DNA from: Methanofollis liminatans DSM 4140 | Lineage (GTDB): Archaea; Halobacteriota; Methanomicrobia; Methanomicrobiales; Methanofollaceae | DNA: 64,000 nt | NCBI RefSeq assembly: GCF_000275865.1 | Contig: NZ_CM001555.1 | Coordinates: 951,706 to 1,015,705 of the forward strand | Direction of reading: 5' to 3' | Part shown: positions 24,444-33,500 of the stretch, one piece after another | Layout: every line of letters begins with the position of its first letter | Numbering within the stretch: the stretch's first letter is position 1 | The notes under the pieces: generated by a model | Database searches by the model: none | Seen by the model: only the letters and a program-made list of their open reading frames with translations | Told to the model about the DNA's origin: nothing | Position numbers and translations under genes: made by a program

Positions 24444-27299
24444 TCATATGTGTTCATTTGTGGTGTCCCCCACTGGCCCGGGGTGCGGCAGGTCGGCGAG
24501 TTCGGGGGCCGGGCCAAAGGATCTGATATACGCCGCCACCGCATGCGGTGCCCCATGGAGGAGGCGCCGCGCCGTGTTGTACACGCTCGGCTGTTCCTGC
24601 GGGTCTGCGGCCCGCATGATCCGGAGGAGGACGGCGACGAGGGGGGCCTGATCGTCCTCGCCCATCTGATCGAGGGCGCCGAAGACCTCCAGCGCCCCGA
24701 CGGTATTGTACTCGTTGATCACGGCCAGCCCCGAGAGCACCTCGCCCAGGTACTCCCTCCCCTCCCCGGTCTCAAGGGAGAGCGGCCGGTTGCGGGCAAA
24801 CCGTCCAAAAAGGGCACGCTGATCGTTGGACTGTTCGATCCTGAAGGATGAGGATTCCGCTGCTTTCTGTATCCGGGAAAGGGCGTCGGGTGCTCTGATG
24901 CCGGCGACGGCGGCAAGGAAGGTCTCCCATGAGACCAGGTCGCCCTCAGACCGTACCCTGAAGAGGTCGAAGACCTCATCCCTGTCAGGTGCCGAAGAGT
25001 CCATATAGGCCGAGAACGCCGCGAGGCGATCGGTGGCATTCGCCGCCGTCTCGAACTGCTCCCTGATCAGGGCGTGGACCGGCGGTGTGTCGAGGGGCGC
25101 AAGTGTCTGGAGGAGCAGGTTCTTCACCTGCCGCTCCTTTATCGCCGCAGGGCTCCGTCCTGCCGGCGCGGCGGCGTACCTGCGGTAGAGGTCCACCAGC
25201 CCGTCCTGGTGCCGCCCGGCGATCCCCTGCAGGAGGCGCCGACGCGCCGTGTGGAGGAGCGTGTAGCGGTGGGCAAAACGCGGCTCTTCCACCGACTCGA
25301 AGACCGTCAGGAACTGCCCGCCGGCGGCTGACATCAGGGACCGGTCGGCGATCAGGTCATAGTAGAGGTCGCAGAACGCCGGGGACGGCACCGCACCGGG
25401 ATCCTCGAGGAGCCTGAGCATCTCGGCCCCGGCAAGCGACTGGAAAGCGCAGAACCTCCCGATGAGATCGGCATCATGCCGGGCCCGGAGGTGCCGCTCC
25501 TCAGGGGTTGCGTCGTCGACCACCCGACCGTAGAACGAGTAGCCCCGGTTTGCCGCGACAAAGGCCGGTGCGTCGACGTCCTCAAAGAGGATCTCCTCAT
25601 GCCGCCCGGTGACAAGGTGCGTCGTTTCGGCACGGTCGCGCCCCTTTCTGTCCACCAGTGCCACGACAAACGGGAACGTCCAGGGTTCGGCGCCTGCGGG
25701 CGTTTCCTGCTCGAGGGCGATCCTGCAGGTCCGGGCGTCAGGGTCATACCGGTGCGTCATCCTGACGATGGGAAAGCCGGTCTGCTTCAGCCAGACCCGG
25801 GCCATATCGTCGAAACGCCGGCCTGCGACCTCCCCGATCGCATCGAGCCAGTCCTGCCGCGAGGCATTGGCGTGGGCGAAGCGTCGGTGGTAGCGATCGA
25901 GCGAGCGCGCGAAGGCCTCTTTTCCCATCAGGGTCTCGATCATCCTGACGAATTCCGGGGCCTTCACATAGGTGACGCCGGTGATCAGTTCGTTCGGGTC
26001 ATTGAAGCCGTCGGGCTCGATCGGCATGGCGGCGGCCCCTGCGTCGAGGGCGAAGGTTCCGCCCTCAGGCGAGATCAGGTCGATCACCGTCTGGATGCGG
26101 GCATAGTCATCCCCGAAGAGGAAGCCGAAGTGGGCGTTCTCGATGTGCACGGTCACCGCCTCGTTGAGCCAGAGCTCGAACGGGCTCTTTCCGGTCACCT
26201 CAGAGCCGTTGAGGTTGTGGTAATACTCGTGGACCTTCACCCGCACCATATACTCGTAGGCATGGTCGGTCATCGCCGGGAAGGGCATGATCCGGTTGGT
26301 GGTGATCGTGGTGTTGCCGACGTTCTCCATCCCGCCGTAGTCCGAGTTCTGCATCCCGATCTCGCGGTAGACCGTCCCGGTGTAGGCATAACCCGGCACG
26401 ATCGCCTGCACGCCCTCCGCGAGCGCGGCCCTCAGGGCGGCGAGGCGCTCTACATCCCCGGCGTCTCTTGCCCGATCGCGCTCATGGCAGAGGTCCCAGA
26501 GTTTCTGGCGCAGGGGGATGCCCTGGTAGCGTTCAGGCCCGGTGAAGAGGTACACCCAGAGGACGCCGTCTGCCAGCACCTCCAGCGCCTGCCGTGCGAT
26601 CTCTTCGTCTGATCCCGGCGGCACGAGGAGTTCGAGGGTGAAGGTGCGGCCGTCCGGGTACTCGAAGGGTCTGGAGAATGTTGCATAGGTGCCCACGCCC
26701 AGGAAAAAGAGGTACGGGGCCATCGGGGTCGTGGTGTTGTCGTAGGTGATGGCGACCCGCCCGTTCCCGCACGGTTTTCTCCTGGAGAGGGCGTCGCCGT
26801 TTGAAATGATATTCGTATAGCGCCCGTCGGCGATGATCGTCGTCGTGTAGGTGCACTTTGCCGTCATGTCGTCGAAACACGGGACGATCCGCTGGAACCC
26901 CCACTGCTGGCACTGGGTGATCTGGGTCGGCGGCGCACCGCCCGGGGTCTCGTCATAGTAGAGTCCTTCGAGGATATGGCTGGACGGGCGGCAGCGGGTG
27001 CGGGCGGCGAGGTGGAGTTCGGTGCCCGGGAGGAGGGGTGCGTCGAAGATAAAGGAGAGACGGTGGTTTTTCCGGTCATATCTGATCGCCGCCGGGTACT
27101 CTTCGCACTGTGCGGCAAGCACCTCGAGGCTCCGGGCATTGAGGTCGAGGGAGGAAACCGGTGCGTCCTTCACCCGCACCTGCATCCGCGAGGCGACCTC
27201 GGTGTGGTCGTCCCGGACCGAGAAGGTGAGGTCCATATGGATGACGTCGACCGGCAGCTCTCCAAAATCTTCAGGATAATATGTGAAAAGGCGTGTCAT
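24444..27299 (-). CDS. M1 family aminopeptidase
   Basis: 951 residues from ATG 27299 (MTRLFTYYPEDFGELPV). The exopeptidase motif appears as GGMENVGN (GAMEN variant). The zinc site is VKVHEYYHNLNG (HExxH) with the third ligand Glu in LWLNEAVTVH 18-19 residues on. A long helical C-terminal region (about residues 560-950) resembles the aminopeptidase N ERAP1-like domain. It cleaves N-terminal residues from peptides. Lone gene. TTG nine bases upstream could extend it by three residues. Confidence 0.9.
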   Translation of the reverse strand: MTRLFTYYPEDFGELPVDVIHMDLTFSVRDDHTEVASRMQVRVKDAPVSSLDLNARSLEVLAAQCEEYPAAIRYDRKNHRLSFIFDAPLLPGTELHLAARTRCRPSSHILEGLYYDETPGGAPPTQITQCQQWGFQRIVPCFDDMTAKCTYTTTIIADGRYTNIISNGDALSRRKPCGNGRVAITYDNTTTPMAPYLFFLGVGTYATFSRPFEYPDGRTFTLELLVPPGSDEEIARQALEVLADGVLWVYLFTGPERYQGIPLRQKLWDLCHERDRARDAGDVERLAALRAALAEGVQAIVPGYAYTGTVYREIGMQNSDYGGMENVGNTTITTNRIMPFPAMTDHAYEYMVRVKVHEYYHNLNGSEVTGKSPFELWLNEAVTVHIENAHFGFLFGDDYARIQTVIDLISPEGGTFALDAGAAAMPIEPDGFNDPNELITGVTYVKAPEFVRMIETLMGKEAFARSLDRYHRRFAHANASRQDWLDAIGEVAGRRFDDMARVWLKQTGFPIVRMTHRYDPDARTCRIALEQETPAGAEPWTFPFVVALVDRKGRDRAETTHLVTGRHEEILFEDVDAPAFVAANRGYSFYGRVVDDATPEERHLRARHDADLIGRFCAFQSLAGAEMLRLLEDPGAVPSPAFCDLYYDLIADRSLMSAAGGQFLTVFESVEEPRFAHRYTLLHTARRRLLQGIAGRHQDGLVDLYRRYAAAPAGRSPAAIKERQVKNLLLQTLAPLDTPPVHALIREQFETAANATDRLAAFSAYMDSSAPDRDEVFDLFRVRSEGDLVSWETFLAAVAGIRAPDALSRIQKAAESSSFRIEQSNDQRALFGRFARNRPLSLETGEGREYLGEVLSGLAVINEYNTVGALEVFGALDQMGEDDQAPLVAVLLRIMRAADPQEQPSVYNTARRLLHGAPHAVAAYIRSFGPAPELADLPHPGPVGDTTNEHI

Positions 27300-27332
27300 C
27301 GGGTTCAAGTCAGAATAGGCCCCGATACCGGA

Positions 27333-28040
27333 TTATCTTTCCGGCATGATGGCGGCGAGCATCGACCTGACCCGGCCGATCGGGATGCCTCCCTCGGCAA
27401 GGACGCAGACCGCCCCTTCCTCAGTCGGGGCGGCGATAAGTACTCCATCTGGTGTTTCGAGAATCACGCCGGAGAACGCCCCGGCGTGTACGGCCCCGGC
27501 AAGGGTCCGGGCTGATTCGATCGCTGCGAGAACCCTGCTGCAGGCAAGGCCTGCAGGGCGGGAGCCCGAGATGACGTGGAGATCTGTGCCCCGGCACTCC
27601 GCCACCATCAAAACGCCTGCTTCAGGCCCGGGAGCGGGCCGGGACGAGACCGGGGGCGAGATTGGGGGCGTGGCAGGAGGGGCACTGGAGGGGGGTAACG
27701 ATGCCTCCTGAACCGCTCTGCCCTGATCGTGGACCGGGACGCCGTGGTCGCGGCACCATGCCGCCGCCCGGTCGAATTCCTCCTCGGTGTATTTGCAGAG
27801 CGAAAATTTGACCGCGTCCTGCGAGAGCAGGTACTCCTTTGCCGCGTTGCCGCGAAGGGTGATGCTCCCGTGCCTGAAACAGTACGCCAGCGCCTCGCCC
27901 CGCCTGATCAGCATGAACCCCTCGCCTTCCTGGACGAAAATCCGCACTTTTCCGAGAAACCGTGCGGTATGCGAGTATACCCAGGAGAGCGGGGCCTCCA
28001 TCATGCCAAGGCTGGTCCCTTCGGGGAGTGTGGTTGTCAT
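27333..28040 (-). CDS. Two-domain protein with C-terminal roadblock/LC7-like domain
   Basis: 235 residues. The N-terminal part (about 1-110) has a beta-rich segment (VYSHTARFLGKVRIFVQEG ... GFMLIRRGEALAYCFRHG) resembling DUF4388/PATAN-like modules. A Pro/Ser-rich linker (SLPPSSAPPATPPISPPVSS) leads to a small alpha/beta domain like roadblock/LC7 (about 145-235). Last gene of the operon 29038-27333, overlapping the LC7 gene before it by 4 bases. Likely signalling or GTPase-regulation; partner unknown. Confidence 0.55.
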   Translation of the reverse strand: MTTTLPEGTSLGMMEAPLSWVYSHTARFLGKVRIFVQEGEGFMLIRRGEALAYCFRHGSITLRGNAAKEYLLSQDAVKFSLCKYTEEEFDRAAAWCRDHGVPVHDQGRAVQEASLPPSSAPPATPPISPPVSSRPAPGPEAGVLMVAECRGTDLHVISGSRPAGLACSRVLAAIESARTLAGAVHAGAFSGVILETPDGVLIAAPTEEGAVCVLAEGGIPIGRVRSMLAAIMPER

Positions 28041-28375
28041 ATCACCGATGCGATAAGGTCGAGGTTCTTCTTCATCTCGTAGCGGACGCGCCCGGGATTG
28101 GCGCCGGGTTCGAGGAGGACGGCGAGGACGTCGCCGCCAGGGAGGGGCATCATGAGCAGGACGCCGCCGCCCGCTTCGATGAGGACGCCGGCGAATCCAT
28201 CCGCCCCGAGGTCTCCTGCAAGGCTGTTCCAGGATACCGCAGCCGCCGGGATGAGGGGGGCCGCCGCCTCCCAGTCGGCGGCGCCCGCCTCCCCGCGCAC
28301 CCGGCCGTCGGGTCCAGCGACGCAGGCGCCGATTGCCCCTGCAATCAGGAGTTTGCCAAGTGCGAACGTGAGCAT
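28037..28375 (-). CDS. Roadblock/LC7-like small protein
   Basis: 112 residues with the LC7/roadblock pattern: GAIGACVAGPDGRVRGEAG at the start, then GGGVLLMMPLPGGDVLAVLLE and a C-terminal helix. Such proteins bind or regulate Ras-like small GTPases (MglA type) in bacteria and archaea. No GTPase gene is nearby. Overlaps the following two-domain gene by 4 bases. Confidence 0.6.
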   Translation of the reverse strand: MLTFALGKLLIAGAIGACVAGPDGRVRGEAGAADWEAAAPLIPAAAVSWNSLAGDLGADGFAGVLIEAGGGVLLMMPLPGGDVLAVLLEPGANPGRVRYEMKKNLDLIASVI

Positions 28376-28385
28376 ACCAACCGTC

Positions 28386-28613
28386 CTATGCCTTCAGGGC
28401 GAGGATATCCTGCCTGATCCGTGCGGCGACGTTCTCACCGAGTGCCGGTCCGACCGCCCGGTGGCATGCCTCCGCAAGCGCCGGCAGATCGGCCGGGGTG
28501 AGGTCTGCAGGGCTTTTGCCCAGAGACTTCTTCGTGCACTTTAAGAGCACGATCCCGGCCGAAGGGCCGAGGTCTTCCCTGAGGACCGCAGTCAAACGCT
28601 CGTTCAGCGCCAT
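28386..28613 (-). CDS. Small hypothetical protein
   Basis: 75 residues from ATG 28613, preceded by GAGGAG. Helical, with LREDLGPSAGIVLLKCTKKS and ARIRQDILALK. It lies 10 bases before the LC7 gene and 11 bases after the HAMP gene stop, in the same operon. Family not recognised. Confidence 0.6.
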   Translation of the reverse strand: MALNERLTAVLREDLGPSAGIVLLKCTKKSLGKSPADLTPADLPALAEACHRAVGPALGENVAARIRQDILALKA

Positions 28614-28624
28614 GGCGTCTCCTC

Positions 28625-29047
28625 TCACTCACCCTCTTCCCGCGAGAGCGCATCCAGGATCTTGTAGGAGTTGATCATCCTGTTGAACGAGGAGGCGAGG
28701 TCCCCGATCTCATCGTTGGTCATCACGTGCACCTCGGAGTTCTTCAGGTCGCCCATGGAGACCGAGCGTGCGACCTCTGAGAGCTGGGTGATGGGGCTTG
28801 TGATGCTGCTTGCAAGGAAGAAGCTCCACATCACCACGATGGAGAGCGTCACGAGCGTCAGGAGGAAGATCGTCGCCGGCAGACCGATGCTTGACACGAT
28901 GCCGCCCGTGTCGCCGGCCGCCATGAGACCGATCAGGGCGATCGGGATCACCGCTACAAAGAGCATGCTCACGAAGAGCTTGTAGAATATGGGGATCTGG
29001 AGTGTCAGACTCCTCTCCGCCGTACCTGTCCGGGCCATTCCATCCAT
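28625..29047 (-). CDS. Membrane-anchored HAMP-domain protein
   Basis: 140 residues: two hydrophobic helices (about residues 22-45 and 55-80) separated by a short loop, then a HAMP domain (SSITSPITQLSEVARSVSMG, ... MTNDEIGDLASSFNRM). It stops soon after the HAMP, so it has no kinase or methyl-accepting output of its own. The start may be ATG 29047 or 29038. As first gene of an operon with two LC7-like proteins, it may pass a membrane signal to the LC7 components. Confidence 0.75.
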   Translation of the reverse strand: MDGMARTGTAERSLTLQIPIFYKLFVSMLFVAVIPIALIGLMAAGDTGGIVSSIGLPATIFLLTLVTLSIVVMWSFFLASSITSPITQLSEVARSVSMGDLKNSEVHVMTNDEIGDLASSFNRMINSYKILDALSREEGE

Positions 29048-29364
29048 GCAGGGTTATTATCAGAATCACAATTTAAATATTCTCTTTTTGATTTGTAAGG
29101 TATGGTCAATTCAAAGTTAAATTAAAAATAATTTTTGGCGATCTGCCCGTCGTCGCCGGGCATCATCAGGGAAATTGTGCGGCGGGTGAATACGGAAATG
29201 CAGGATCACGGAAAAAATGGCTCCTCTGGCAGGATGGGGGTGAAGCGGGTAAAAATGGCTGATCAGGGGTGGTGGACGCATCTCCTGCAGGAGCGGCAGA
29301 GCCGGGAATCACAGGTATCAAATATTCCGGGCTGTCTGCTCCTTGCGTGCCCGCATGCTGATCT
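29048..29364. other. Noncoding gap upstream of the HAMP operon
   Basis: About 317 bases. AT-rich near 29060-29140 (promoter of the HAMP gene, minus strand: AAATTAAAAATAATTTTTGG region); the rest shows no convincing gene. Confidence 0.4.
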
Positions 29365-30189
29365 TTATCTCTGGAAATCTTCCAGCAGGTTCTTCTGGTC
29401 CCGCACCTGCAGGTTTGCTGCAAAGGTGCGGGCGAGCAGCGGATTTACCGCCTGTGGGGGCAGGTTGAGAGAAGCGGCAGTTTTTCTGGTGAGTTCCGTC
29501 AGGTCGGTGGGACCTTCACCGCTGCCTGCACGTACGGCTGTGTGGATCCTCTGGAGATATGCAAGCGCCCGGTCCATCTGAAGATATGCCTCCCGCCCCC
29601 TCCTCGGTTTATCCCATGCCGAGAGAACCACGCGAATGCCGGCAAGCCCCCGGAGCCGTTTTATGGACTGTACCGACGCAATGGCGTCGTCATAGACCGG
29701 GAGTTCTCCCGCCACCGGTAGTGCGTCGCCGGAGAAGAGCGCCCCCTCGCTCTGCATAAAGAGCGAGATGGATCCCGGGGAATGGCCCGGCGTATGGAGC
29801 ACGTTGAGGTTCATGTCCCGAGTTTTATCGGGCGCTATGATCTCTCCGTCGGCGAGTTCGCGATCGACCTGCACCGGTCCGCCGACCAGTGAGGCAAACC
29901 CCGGCACCGGACGCTCGCGGTTCTGAAGATCCACGTCCTCGATCCATCCCCGTTCGGCCGGGTGTGCAGCGATCGTGCAGCCGGTCGCCCTCTGGATCGC
30001 CCGTGCTGCTCCGATATGATCGGGATGCGCGTGGGTCAGGATGATCGATGCAATCTCTGAGGGGTCTCGGCCGGCGGACCTGATGGCATCGAAGATCTGC
30101 GTCTCGCATCCGGCCACCCCGGTGTCGATAAGGGTAATCGTCTCACCGTAGACGAGGTAACAGTACACGAACCGGTCGAGTGCCATTCC
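29365..30189 (-). CDS. Metallo-beta-lactamase fold hydrolase (glyoxalase II-like)
   Basis: 274 residues from ATG 30189 (MALDRFVYCYLVYGE). HxHxDH is seen in ILTHAHPDHIGAA, with further ligands in LHTPGHSPGSISLF and FSGDALP. C-terminal helical part of about 90 residues. TTTAAAAT about 20 bases upstream fits a leaderless start here; ATG 30252 would add 21 residues. Substrate unknown; the family includes thioester hydrolases. Confidence 0.75.
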   Translation of the reverse strand, partial: GMALDRFVYCYLVYGETITLIDTGVAGCETQIFDAIRSAGRDPSEIASIILTHAHPDHIGAARAIQRATGCTIAAHPAERGWIEDVDLQNRERPVPGFASLVGGPVQVDRELADGEIIAPDKTRDMNLNVLHTPGHSPGSISLFMQSEGALFSGDALPVAGELPVYDDAIASVQSIKRLRGLAGIRVVLSAWDKPRRGREAYLQMDRALAYLQRIHTAVRAGSGEGPTDLTELTRKTAASLNLPPQAVNPLLARTFAANLQVRDQKNLLEDFQR

Positions 30190-30588
30190 CGGCGCTATAA
30201 CAATTTTAAACGAAATTTTGAGTGCGTGGATGAAAGGCGCTATCCGCATTCGATCGTCTCTGCGCACATCCTCATCATCGTCCCTGAGTACTGCCGTCAC
30301 GTCCTCACCTCTGGTCAATCGTCATGCATGTCCTCTCAGCCTGATCCCGGACATCTGTTGGGGTGCCCATCGAGGATAATGGTGCTGCCCCCCCGGTGTT
30401 CACGGTTCCGATCAGATGATCGGGACCGCGCCGGTCCTGGCAGATGCACGCCTCCCTGAGAACAGTCAGGATGAAGTATTTTGGCGATAGGGAAAGGGAT
30501 TTTCTTGCCGGGGAACGATCAGGTGATGAAGAGAGATCGCCGTCTTTTGAAAAACCGGTGCCCTGCCGGGTGAGAGATGTGATAAAAG
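30190..30588. other. Noncoding chromosomal flank left of the element
   Basis: Between the MBL gene promoter and the tRNA 3' half. No convincing gene, repeat or terminator seen. Confidence 0.4.
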
Positions 30589-30639
30589 TGCGAGGAGCCG
30601 GATTCGAACCGGCGAACGCCTGCGCGAATAGGCCCTGAA
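30589..30639 (-). pseudogene. 3' half of tRNA-Leu(CAG), split by element insertion
   Basis: The minus strand reads, from anticodon loop to 3' end, loop TTCAGGG, stem CCTAT, variable arm with CGC/GCG stem, T-arm GCCGG TTCGAAT CCGGC, and acceptor strand TCCTCGC followed by A. The pairing partners (5' half) are missing here but are found at 40311-40354. After CCCTGAA (plus strand, end 30639) homology stops. This is the chromosomal left junction (attL). Confidence 0.9.
30630..30639. repeat. attL core, AGGCCCTGAA
   Basis: Ten-base direct repeat shared exactly with 40311-40320. It covers the tRNA anticodon loop and adjoining stem bases. A third copy lies inside the element's intact tRNA (40224-40233). 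Confidence 0.85.
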
Positions 30640-30693
30640 TCAAATACGTATTGTTGGCGATAGGTTTATCATTTTCAGGGGCCATTATCCCGT

Positions 30694-31878
30694 ATGCAGG
30701 AGAGGTACGACCGGACGAAGATCCCACAACTGACCCCCGCGGAGAACACCGGAATATTAACACAATATGTCCGGCACTGTGAACTTGCCCGGGCAACACC
30801 GGCGACGATCACGAACAAGGTTGCACGCATGGCCCCGTTCCTGAAGTGGGCCGGGGTCAAGGCTGATGAAGTCACGCCGACGATGGTTGAAGATTATTTT
30901 TTGGATCGGATGGATCGGTTATCCCTTCACACCATCGACGGCGACGTTATCGAGTTCCGAGTGTTCTTCAAATGGCTTTTAGGTGAAGAGAAGGCGAAAG
31001 CGCTTCTTAAAAACATCAAAAAGTCGCATAAGAAACGTGAGTTGCCGGTTGAACAACTCCTGACCCGCGAAGATGTGCAAAGCCTGATCGGTGTCTGTGA
31101 ACGGCAACGCGACCGCGCCCTTATTGCGCTCCTGTGGGATTCCGGCGCCCGGATAACCGAAGTCCTGAATATCGACGTGGGCGATCTCGCCTTCGATCGA
31201 TACGGCGCGACGGTGATCGTGGACGGCAAGACCGGACGCCGAAAGCTCCGGCTTGTTTCCAGCGTGCCGGACCTCCAGGCGTGGCTTGAGCAGCACCCGT
31301 ATGGCACCGATCCCCGGTCCCCGTTGTTTGTGACCAGCCGATCCTTCACCGAAAAGAAGCCGCGCAGACTTGCAGGCCGGACGGTTAACACGCTCTTGCT
31401 GCGGATCGGCCCCCAGGCCGGTGTATATCGCCCGTGCAACCCTCACGCTATCCGGCACGCCAGGCTTACTGACTTGACAAAGGAAGGACTCTCGGAAATG
31501 GAATTGAGGATCGTCGCGGGGTGGTCCACGTCATCGGGAATGCCCGATGTGTACGTCCACATGTCCGGTGGCGACGTCGAAAAGAAGATCCTTCGAAATG
31601 CCGGACTACTCGAAGAGGAGGAAAACGATAAAGAGGCGGCGATGGAGCCGATCAAGTGCCCGAGGTGCAAACGCCTGAATGCCCCGGGGTCACGGTTCTG
31701 TGCCGGGTGTTCGGCGGCTCTTTCGACAACGGTTGCTATGGAGGTAGAGAACGCGGCGCAGAGCATAGAGAGCACCGCTGAGTATCTGGACATCGTTAAC
31801 AGCGCTGAATATCAGGCACTTCTTGGGGCCATACAGGATAAGATGATGCGGGCGAAGGGCGGGCATCCCCGGACATAA
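30694..31878 (+). CDS. int: Tyrosine recombinase (integrase) with C-terminal zinc ribbon
   Basis: 394 residues. N-terminal SAM-like DNA-binding domain (about 15-110). The catalytic domain has R153 (DSGARITEVL), K179 (VDGKTG), H251 and R254 (NPHAIRHARL), W277 in place of the second His (AGWSTSSG), and Y287 (PDVYVH). All catalytic residues are present. A zinc ribbon follows (C322, C325, C336, C339). It lies 55 bases inside attL, so it sits next to attP in the circular form. It would cut and rejoin DNA at the tRNA anticodon loop. Confidence 0.92.
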   Translation: MQERYDRTKIPQLTPAENTGILTQYVRHCELARATPATITNKVARMAPFLKWAGVKADEVTPTMVEDYFLDRMDRLSLHTIDGDVIEFRVFFKWLLGEEKAKALLKNIKKSHKKRELPVEQLLTREDVQSLIGVCERQRDRALIALLWDSGARITEVLNIDVGDLAFDRYGATVIVDGKTGRRKLRLVSSVPDLQAWLEQHPYGTDPRSPLFVTSRSFTEKKPRRLAGRTVNTLLLRIGPQAGVYRPCNPHAIRHARLTDLTKEGLSEMELRIVAGWSTSSGMPDVYVHMSGGDVEKKILRNAGLLEEEENDKEAAMEPIKCPRCKRLNAPGSRFCAGCSAALSTTVAMEVENAAQSIESTAEYLDIVNSAEYQALLGAIQDKMMRAKGGHPRT

Positions 31879-31906
31879 CCCGCCATGATCGGCGGGGCAA
31901 ACACAA

Positions 31907-32422
31907 TCAAACCATTTTTTCAAGTTTTTCGAGATCGACCACGACATCAAACACCCACACGAAACCCGGGCGGGGACCGATCCCGCGCTTGCATTTTTGC
32001 TTCTTCCGAACCTCGGCCGGCAACGACCCGCGGAAAAAGTCGAAGTTTTTCAGGATGAAAGTTATCATTTGCGCCGCGTTCAGGGGCATCCCGAAATGCT
32101 TGCACACATCGGATGAAGTAAGCCGCATCGACGGGCAACCGTGATCCGCGACGTACAGCGCGACGGCCCGCGGTGCAAGGGACCGGATACCGCGCAACCG
32201 TGTTCCCCGCGTCGGGCGGGTTATCGCATATTCAATATCCTCACCGAGTTCTTTTTTCATCGCATCCAGATTAACAGACAAATCACTCTCAATCATATAT
32301 TCAACCCATTTGTATTCTATTGGCGCATATATTTTGCGGGTATGGCCTCTCAAAAAATATGCATAATGCGGGCGATTTATATCAATTTTGAGAGGGGCAT
32401 ATTCATGGGTAATGTTCTTCAT
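31907..32422 (-). CDS. Hypothetical element protein, possibly winged-helix
   Basis: 171 residues from ATG 32422. N-terminal part Tyr-rich (RPHYAYFLRGHTRKIYAPIEY); middle acidic helix; C-terminal half with MRLTSSDVCKHFGMPLNAAQ, which resembles a helix-turn-helix, and a beta-wing-like FVWVFDVVVDLEKL. Only minus-strand gene in the element, convergent with the integrase (28 bases apart). It could be the element's regulator. Family not recognised. Confidence 0.6.
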   Translation of the reverse strand: MKNITHEYAPLKIDINRPHYAYFLRGHTRKIYAPIEYKWVEYMIESDLSVNLDAMKKELGEDIEYAITRPTRGTRLRGIRSLAPRAVALYVADHGCPSMRLTSSDVCKHFGMPLNAAQMITFILKNFDFFRGSLPAEVRKKQKCKRGIGPRPGFVWVFDVVVDLEKLEKMV

Positions 32423-33028
32423 CAACTCGACGATAAAAACCCATTACTTTCAAGGGGTGTGGCGCTGTTTTCACCCGGGCGATCATAACCGGGTGTATAT
32501 CCCCGCGTCGTTCAAACAGGAAGGGGGAATTGACGTTATAGCCAAAACGACAACAAAACAGGGCGCCGGGGGATCTCCAGGGCCACATCTGACCGCATGA
32601 TCTGACCATAGCGGGCTTCGATGGAAAACGACAACTTCCGTTCTATCATAAGACGACAACCGAAGGCGTTTCGCATCTGCATGTGCAGATCGGAAGCAGT
32701 AGAGGCAAGAGATACTTTCACGGCTGTTGCGTCTATCATTAGACCTTTTGTTGCAGACGCAATAGCGATAATGAAGGCATTGTGGGCTTTGATTTTGAAT
32801 CTGCCCCGGGAGACGTGAAATATTTAAACATCTAACGCGCACCACTGTCTGTCGGGCGGTATAACCAGGACCCGGGGCGTTTAGATCGCCCCGAATCCTA
32901 AAAAAACGATCCCCCAGCGCGTGTAGCCCCCTCAGGCATACAAACATACTGCACTGCGTTACGGTTACGTGTGCAGCGTCGGTATAAAAACGCGTCGGTT
33001 TCGTCGGGGTGCCGCTCGGGAGGCAGAA
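32423..33028. promoter_or_regulatory. 606-base noncoding region with a palindrome copy
   Basis: No gene convinces here. It holds palindrome copy 1 (32675-32690) and start signals for the plus-strand operon. Small frames exist on both strands but lack ribosome sites or run through the palindrome. Confidence 0.45.
32675..32690. repeat. Element palindrome, copy 1
   Basis: ATCTGCA-TG-TGCAGAT, perfect 7-base arms with 2-base spacer, followed by CGGAA. One of five related sites (also 34909-34934, 38468-38481, 39291-39306 and, imperfect, about 39891-39903). Confidence 0.85.
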
Positions 33029-33325
33029 ATGAGCCGAATCGACAAATCCCCCTCAAAAATCCAGGATAACCCGGACGGAACGAACGAGCGAATTTTGGAT
33101 CTGATCGCCCGCGCGGGCGGGGCGACCAGCGGCACGATATATCGCGCCGGCGTCTGCGGCCTGTCGCAGCAGGCGATCGACAACCGCCTGGAACGCCTGA
33201 CCCGACGCGGCGCGATCTACTGCGATCGAGCGTACGGGGTGAAAATATTCCGGTTGGCGCACGAAACGGCCACGGAATCCGAATCCAGACGTACAGCGCT
33301 GGCAGGGGGCGATCAACACGACTGA
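33029..33325 (+). CDS. Winged-helix DNA-binding protein
   Basis: 98 residues from ATG 33029, with GGAGGC upstream. Residues about 18-78 look like a winged helix: NERILDLIARAGGATSGTIY, GLSQQAIDNRLERLTRRGAI, then the wing YGVKIFRLA. Probably a transcription regulator of the element, perhaps binding the palindromes. A longer frame (from 32969) includes untranslated leader and is not favoured. Confidence 0.7.
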   Translation: MSRIDKSPSKIQDNPDGTNERILDLIARAGGATSGTIYRAGVCGLSQQAIDNRLERLTRRGAIYCDRAYGVKIFRLAHETATESESRRTALAGGDQHD

Positions 33326-33500
33326 CGCCCCTGTTAAAATTGAACGTGAAATCTACGAACATCTGTCCGTTCTGCACCGGGCAGCCGTTGATATTCTGGT
33401 AGCACGTGGAAAATGGATAATTGCGGAATCGGGGGCGCATAGCGCCCCGGACGATAGGGATCGGCACACGGCGAACCGGGGTCAGGCGGTGTTGTCGTGA
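33312..33500 (+). CDS. Open frame lacking a usual start codon, between wHTH gene and next gene
   Basis: The frame beginning ATC AAC ACG ACT at 33312 encodes a protein-like sequence (VKIEREIYEHLSVLHRAAVD and ILVARGKWIIAESG). Its TGA (33498-33500) overlaps the next GTG as GTGA, just as true gene pairs here do. But there is no ATG, GTG or TTG at its head. GGGGG lies 5-6 bases before ATC. It may use a rare start, be reached by a +1 frameshift from the wHTH gene, or be decayed. Confidence 0.35.
   Translation: MNTTDAPVKIEREIYEHLSVLHRAAVDILVARGKWIIAESGAHSAPDDRDRHTANRGQAVLS

Noticed and set aside
29135-29581. 148-residue plus-strand frame
   Set aside because: Over half is antisense to the MBL hydrolase gene and the rest has no protein features.
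32412-32600. Plus-strand frame with HNRVYIPASF, like an AbrB-type protein
   Set aside because: No good ribosome site and its start overlaps the minus-strand element gene; too short to judge.
32621-32818. 65-residue plus-strand frame
   Set aside because: It runs through palindrome copy 1 and lacks a ribosome site.
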